Shown here: one piece after another, positions 61,196-64,000 of the stretch
Layout of the letters: every line of letters starts with the position of its first letter
How positions within the stretch are numbered: position 1 is the first letter of the stretch
Source: Halichondria panicea
Lineage: Eukaryota > Porifera > Demospongiae > Suberitida > Halichondriidae
Assembly (NCBI RefSeq): GCF_963675165.1
Contig: NC_087387.1
Span: 1,123,001-1,187,000, forward strand
Length of the DNA: 64,000 nt
Reading direction: 5' to 3'
Position numbers and translations under genes: made by a program
The notes under the pieces: model-generated
Seen by the model: the letters and a program-made list of their open reading frames with translations, nothing else
Told to the model about the DNA's origin: nothing
Databases searched by the model: none

Positions 61196-62230
61196 ATGGC
61201 AAGTAGTGCTCCGGCTCCATTTCAGAGTAAGTGATGTTGAACTGTTTTATATGAATTAGCTAATTACTTTCCATTTACTTTTTTCCCTTTTCATGTAAAT
61301 GCAGGTAGGTTTAAGGAAGCTGTTAAAGCTGTTTTGACCGAGGGTAGATTCAAAGCCTCATCACCAGAGGCAGCAGTTGCCCTCAACACAGCTTCTGCGT
61401 TGTTAGTTTTGTTAGAGGATTCAAAGCATAGTGTGATGGTTGAGGATTTTACTGTCAAATTGTACTCAAAATTGAAGTCGTGTTTCCAGCACACTCACTC
61501 ATCACTTCATTTAAACAGAGAAAAGATGTGGGGATTGTATCATGAGTTGCGCACATCAGACAGCTTCAAGGAGGAATGGAGTCGTTTCCTGCATGAGTGT
61601 GGTAAACAACCGTGTGCTTCTTTTGTCCAGTTTGTTACTAACACACTCTTCAAACAACTGATAGAAGAGGAGTTCCCTCTGAACAGTACAACGAACTCAA
61701 ATGGCCACTCGGGTTTGATGACATTTGAGGAGAAGAATGCTCTGAGATATGTTGCAGGATATGTATGCCGCACATTGAGAAAACGTCTTGAATCATCTAC
61801 GATTCCTGATAAAGATGATATGATATATGCTCTGATGGAGTTAAGTGGAGATGAAATGAATGACCAAGACACAGAAGCTTGGACTGATCTTATTGATAGA
61901 GGTGGACTTTGGCATATCAGTGATGATACCTACATGCTGTTTTTGATAATAGAAGAGTGTATCAGAGAACACATGACCATAGCAACCGCAAGTACGGTAC
62001 AAGGAGGTAAAACGCTTACTGATACCCTGCTTAAGAATGAAGATGTCCTATTCCAGTGGTGTATTCTTGGTGTTGAAACGAATGATGTAGACTTAAGTTT
62101 ATTGAGGAAGATCATATCATTGTATGTAACTATTCGAGGATTTGCATTTGCAACATCTTGCCTAGAATTGTATAAACAAGCACAAAAGAAATCTCTTCAG
62201 AAAAAAAGGGCACTTCGAAAGTCCGTGTAA
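61196..62230 (+). CDS. Transposon-associated protein of unknown function (318 aa)
   Basis: Two exons, 61196-61226 and 61305-62230, GT-AG and in phase; starts MASSAPAPFQSRFKEAV. No stop until 62228-62230. It has no zinc finger or DDE signature that I can see. Motifs such as ALRYVAGYVCRTLRKRLE and DRGGLWHISDDTY recur, as far as I recall, in proteins found near mobile elements of corals and sponges. The basic C-terminus (QKKSLQKKRALRK) suggests nuclear location. It converges on the transposase with a 134-bp gap. Confidence 0.7.
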
Positions 62231-62364
62231 ATAACTTCATACACTCTGTACATCATTTAATAATCATGGTTAATAAAATTATTAATTATCAGTTAAATTA
62301 AACATGTGTATGATAAAATTAATTGAATGTACAGAGTTACAAACATTACTCTATAATTATACTA

Positions 62365-63926
62365 CTACTTGTGCTTGTGCCTTCTTTTGGGAAGGGGTTT
62401 GTTCTCATCACCCAGTTCCAATGTTCGTTTTCTACTGTCCTTTCGGCAGTTGCCTCTAATTGTTGCACATGTGCTGTTGATCACCCGAAGAGCCTGTGTG
62501 TTCTTTGCAAATTCGCTAACATTTGGGTTTTCGTTCGATTTACCCCTCTGTCTTTGCTGACCAAAAAAATTCTCAACGGGGTCCTGGCACAACCTGTTGC
62601 TGAGGAACAGTGTGACTCCAGGTATCGTGAATACATACTTAACCATTTCCACAAATGACCTCACTGCAGGTATTGCTATAAAAGTATAGTGTGGGCAATA
62701 ATAGTATATGCTTACCAGTAATCCTCAGGCCTATACTAGTCTCAGGGCTGAGCATCATCAATTTTTTTTGGGTTTTTGTGAAGCCTTCCCTAGCCTCCAC
62801 GCTTTTCTCCCAAGCATCCAAGTATGGGATGAATTCCTCTTCCAACCACTGTACAACATTTGTACATGCATAATTATGTATACAATTACGAATTTACTCA
62901 CAGTTACACTCCACAATCCCACAGTATATCTTACCTTTAGCCTAAAGTCTGATGCTGATCTGTAAGGGTCTTTGAATGGGTTTCGCTTTAGCTTCCCGAC
63001 AGAAATACTGCTGACATTCAATGTGTCGAACAACTTATTGAACTTGTCAACAAACGTTATGGTCTCAGCAACTTCATCTCCCTGCGTCAGTTGTAGTGCT
63101 TTAGCAACGGAGTTACTGAGAACCTGCATGCATAAATATAAGACATAAACGAATGTGGGAATTTTAAGTATACACACACACGGAATTTTGACATAGAGTG
63201 CTTGTACATCTGTAACAGCACCATTAATTCACTTACTTGAGCTGCCAGATCTACTCGCATCTTGGAGAAGCTGGATAACTCAACATGCTCATACTTAAGC
63301 TTTGGTATCAATGCTAGGCCAGGGGTCTCTTGAGATCGATTCTTCATATACAGTAGCTTCAGTTGAGACCATAAAATATCTTTCCCTTTGCACTGTGGAA
63401 ATATGTATAGTACATACATGTTCTACAATTAGAATATTGTAAGTGTAGCTATGCACAACAAGAGTCTTAGACAGTAAATCTATAAACGCAAGCACTCACC
63501 CACAATTTTCTCTTAGGGCTAGCCCAGCCGTTTCTGACAGTCTTAATAAGGTGGGGTGGGTCAGAAAAGAAAAACAGAGACCTGTTGTCACTGGCATACG
63601 GGTTACCTTTTTGAGTTTCTTTTTAAGGCGATTTATCTGTTGTTGTGCCACTCTGCTCTGTTGATGTAGAACTTTCATTCGTTTGTCCTTTTCAAGTGAT
63701 GACAAGTATCGATAGTTAGTATGACTCTGAGGATTAACCCTGTTTAACTCGGTACACGTGTCTCTAGTGGAATCTTCAAAACGAAGGAACATTCGATTGA
63801 GTGTTTGTCTGTAGGCATGGCATACACTGCACTGGTTTGATTCCACAGGCACAAGAATCTGACATCCATCACATCGGATTGTTCCGTGGCTGAGCTTATC
63901 ATCGTAAAATGCCACACGATTTTTCC
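62365..63926 (-). CDS. P-element-type transposase, partial (5' end outside window)
   Basis: Five exons in transcription order: 63607-63926, 63237-63392, 62935-63123, 62716-62848, 62365-62663; GT-AG and in phase. It starts in mid-protein. A CDGC...CSVC cysteine pair (zinc-binding) precedes HTNYRYLSS and a basic coiled coil. The later exons carry P-family hallmarks: FNKLFDTLNV, NPFKDPYRSASDF, and LCQDPVENFFGQQRQRG with NPNVSEFAKNTQALRV, as in the C-terminal part of P/THAP9 transposases. A THAP domain, if present, would be in exons beyond the edge. The frame is intact in what is visible. Confidence 0.8.
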
Positions 63927-64000
63927 CTGTATACACAAAATTAATTAACTGTAATAGCAGATTTCATTCTTGGCAAGAGCACATGCACTCAGTACACTAC

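Larger units (their letters stand above)
60994..64000. mobile_element. P-element-like transposon with two convergent genes (right end outside window)
   Basis: The MDKYLAHS copy breaks after TCAGATAC at 60993. Foreign sequence starts CATAGATAGAAGAGAGAGGG. Inside are a plus-strand gene (61196-62230) and a minus-strand P-type transposase (62365 to the edge), tail to tail. P elements usually start with CA and duplicate 8 bp, so TCAGATAC is expected again beyond 64000. The left boundary is seen; the pairing of both genes in one element is inference. Confidence 0.65.

Overview
The window reads as metazoan nuclear DNA, most likely from a demosponge. The genes have short GT-AG introns. There is a tandem family of TRIM-NHL proteins of the kind expanded in sponges, a recognisable animal MCM6, and many DNA transposons. 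The organism is inferred from gene content only.

Layout. A tandem array of a compound unit fills about 1-57.3 kb, almost all on the minus strand. In transcription order each unit holds an intronless TRIM-NHL gene (RING, two B-boxes, coiled coil, filamin-like domain, NHL propeller), then an open frame of unknown function (starts MDKYLAHS), then an MCM6 copy. Five complete TRIM-NHL genes lie at 15761-17926, 22740-24938, 29691-31886, 36896-39061 and 45577-47778. A sixth is cut by the left edge (1-163). Six MCM6 copies end at 9432, 18617, 25624, 32590, 39756 and 53355. None has the exons for the first ~120 residues. Copies 2-4 have also lost four more exons at a fold-back (inverted exon) junction, copy 5 lost an intron with a splice donor, and copy 6 is frameshifted. 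The TRIM genes all stay open and differ mainly at equivalent positions of the NHL blades.

Transposons interrupt the array. (1) An 8.6-kb KDZ-type element at 478-9068, bounded by an 8-bp target duplication and imperfect ~25-bp terminal inverted repeats. It carries a 14-exon KDZ transposase (849 aa) and, converging on it, a 5-exon gene for a 391-aa protein that joins a homeodomain to an HMG box. Smaller inverted-repeat elements are nested inside it. (2) A 4.9-kb hAT-like element at 47922-52802 with a 5-bp target duplication and one 1012-aa transposase that ends in a Tudor-like segment; ~310-bp tandem repeats lie over its 5' end. (3) At the right edge, from 60994 on, a P-element-like transposon with two convergent genes, cut by the window. 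(4) Several short non-autonomous inverted-repeat elements (11620-11938, 53526-54356, 60835-60911).

The right flank (57.3-61 kb) holds a ~340-bp tandem repeat whose monomer is itself palindromic, a decayed extended-Tudor gene fragment, and a diverged solitary copy of the MDKYLAHS frame.

The strongest candidates for undescribed biology are the KDZ element with its homeodomain-HMG companion, and the co-amplified TRIM-NHL/MCM6 array with patterned variation on the NHL propeller.
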